Source: Rotaria macrura (lineage: Eukaryota > Rotifera > Eurotatoria > Philodinida > Philodinidae). From it: a DNA stretch of 64,000 bases. The position numbers were made by a program, and so were the translations under genes. The notes under the pieces were generated by a model. The model had not been told where the DNA came from. It searched no databases and saw nothing but the letters and a program-made list of their open reading frames with translations. The DNA lies in assembly GCA_900239685.1 (NCBI GenBank), contig OENT01000386.1, positions 60,388-124,387 on the forward strand, written 5' to 3'. Shown in pieces: positions 63,101 to 64,000 of this stretch (the stretch's first letter is position 1; each line of letters starts with the position of its first letter).

Positions 63101-64000
63101 CATGTACCTGTGAAATTCTTGCAAGACTCATGCGCTAGTGATTTTTGCATGCCTATCTGATTGACAATCAGCTATTTGTGTGGTGGCTAGAATAACATTC
63201 TAAACGTTCTCCTTTAGTCTATCTAAACTGCGAAATTTTCCTTTTACCATAAATAAGCAATACGATCAAGGTGGTTTGCATGATATGACATGTTTAGAGA
63301 AGAACACCCGTTATTCGAATAAAAATAATTTTGTTCTTTTGAATATGTGTACAGTAGACATCAACGTATATATATATATATATATATATATGCGACATGC
63401 TTGATAATCATAAGCAACCAAAACAATAACTAGCGTGACAAATAGTAATTTGAACTTGTTCGTTACAATACAAGGCAGTAATTAAAGAAAAGAAAAACTA
63501 ATAGTTGTAGCATCAATGGCATACAAATTCGCATATTGATTTTTCTATAGCATCGATGTCAATAAGATCATAAATGGGTTGTCAATTTCGAAAGAATATG
63601 GATCGTTTTCAGCTATGCCTTAAGTCTTCATAACACAGCCGAAGCATTGATTGCGACAATGTAATCTAAACAACTAGCGTATTAAATCTGAATAAGTAAA
63701 CTGCATCGATTAAATGCACTTTGTCAAGTACCACTAGAAAAATATTTGCTAAACATCATCAATATGAATAATATAAATTTCCAGAAGGTCTAACTCAGCA
63801 TCATTGTTTGAAAGAAGATTCCATCAAAGTTTTTATCTGATATTTATAGAAAATATCATTTTGAACGGAATATACATGTACTGTACTCAAGGGGGAAACA
63901 TCTTTTTCGTCGTTTTTGTAGTAATGAACTTTTGGCGTAGATTCTGATTTTGTCCAAATTTTGTTGTACTCCTAACTACTCCTTTGTGTTGTTCGTCGAT
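60193..64000. other. Right-end AT-rich region, no supported gene
   Basis: No domain or plausible exon series seen. AT dinucleotide tracts lie at about 61189-61209 and 63367-63391. This may be intergenic or a long intron of a gene beyond the window. Confidence 0.4.
63367..63391. repeat. (TA)n microsatellite
   Basis: A 25-bp uninterrupted TA run. Confidence 0.9.

Noticed and set aside
1-64000. tRNA genes, CRISPR arrays, telomeric repeats
   Set aside because: Looked for cloverleaf B-box motifs, regularly spaced repeats and G-rich telomere units by eye; none was convincing.

Overview
The window is eukaryotic, AT-rich DNA with compact multi-exon genes. Most introns are 45-140 bp with GT...AG ends, and a few reach 0.6-2.2 kb. 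The gene set is plainly metazoan: an ionotropic glutamate receptor, ARAP-type Arf/Rho GAP, vasohibin, Rab escort protein, an SLC7 light chain, a THEG-repeat protein and a TRIM-like B-box protein. I infer a small-genome protostome, most likely a bdelloid rotifer, from gene style, intron size and AT content. That assignment is an inference. All exon models below were joined by hand and keep the reading frame across every junction.

Layout. 435-1591 (-): start of a LONRF-type RING/TPR protein that runs off the left edge. 2582-12606 (-): ARAP homologue in 11 exons. 12721-14984 (-): short RNA polymerase III subunit RPC5, only 114 bp upstream of ARAP. 15232-18272 (+): Rab escort protein in 13 exons, divergent from RPC5. 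20376-22677 (-): B-box/coiled-coil/SPRY-like protein. 25359-32998 (-): ionotropic glutamate receptor in 9 exons, with an unrelated dead gene fragment in intron 4. 33586-34340 (+): THEG-repeat protein. 37543-41027 (+): SLC7 amino-acid transporter in 7 exons. About 43030-44560 (-): decayed Dispatched/Patched-like gene. 47001-48698 (+): vasohibin. 59090-60192 (-): small Shisa/CX-like membrane protein with a prion-like hydrophobic stretch.

Mobile and repeated DNA is concentrated at 45.3-46.5 kb and 49.2-54.4 kb. The first block holds a nearly perfect 390-bp palindromic hAT-like MITE with an exact 8-bp target-site duplication, sitting inside an otherwise continuous ORF. The second is a large inverted-repeat structure. 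Its outer 660 bp are almost identical between arms and carry the same 77-codon ORF. One arm is interrupted by a second hAT-like MITE, a further hairpin lies nearby, and C-rich termini lie outside.

The genes are ordinary housekeeping or signalling genes and do not form one pathway. The most notable observations are: splice-acceptor-like sites directly before the ATG of five genes, which together with the 114-bp RPC5-ARAP gap suggest spliced-leader trans-splicing and perhaps an operon; a genome-encoded arginine at the pore Q/R site of the glutamate receptor; an RPC5 reduced to the length of yeast Rpc37; and the nested inverted-repeat elements.
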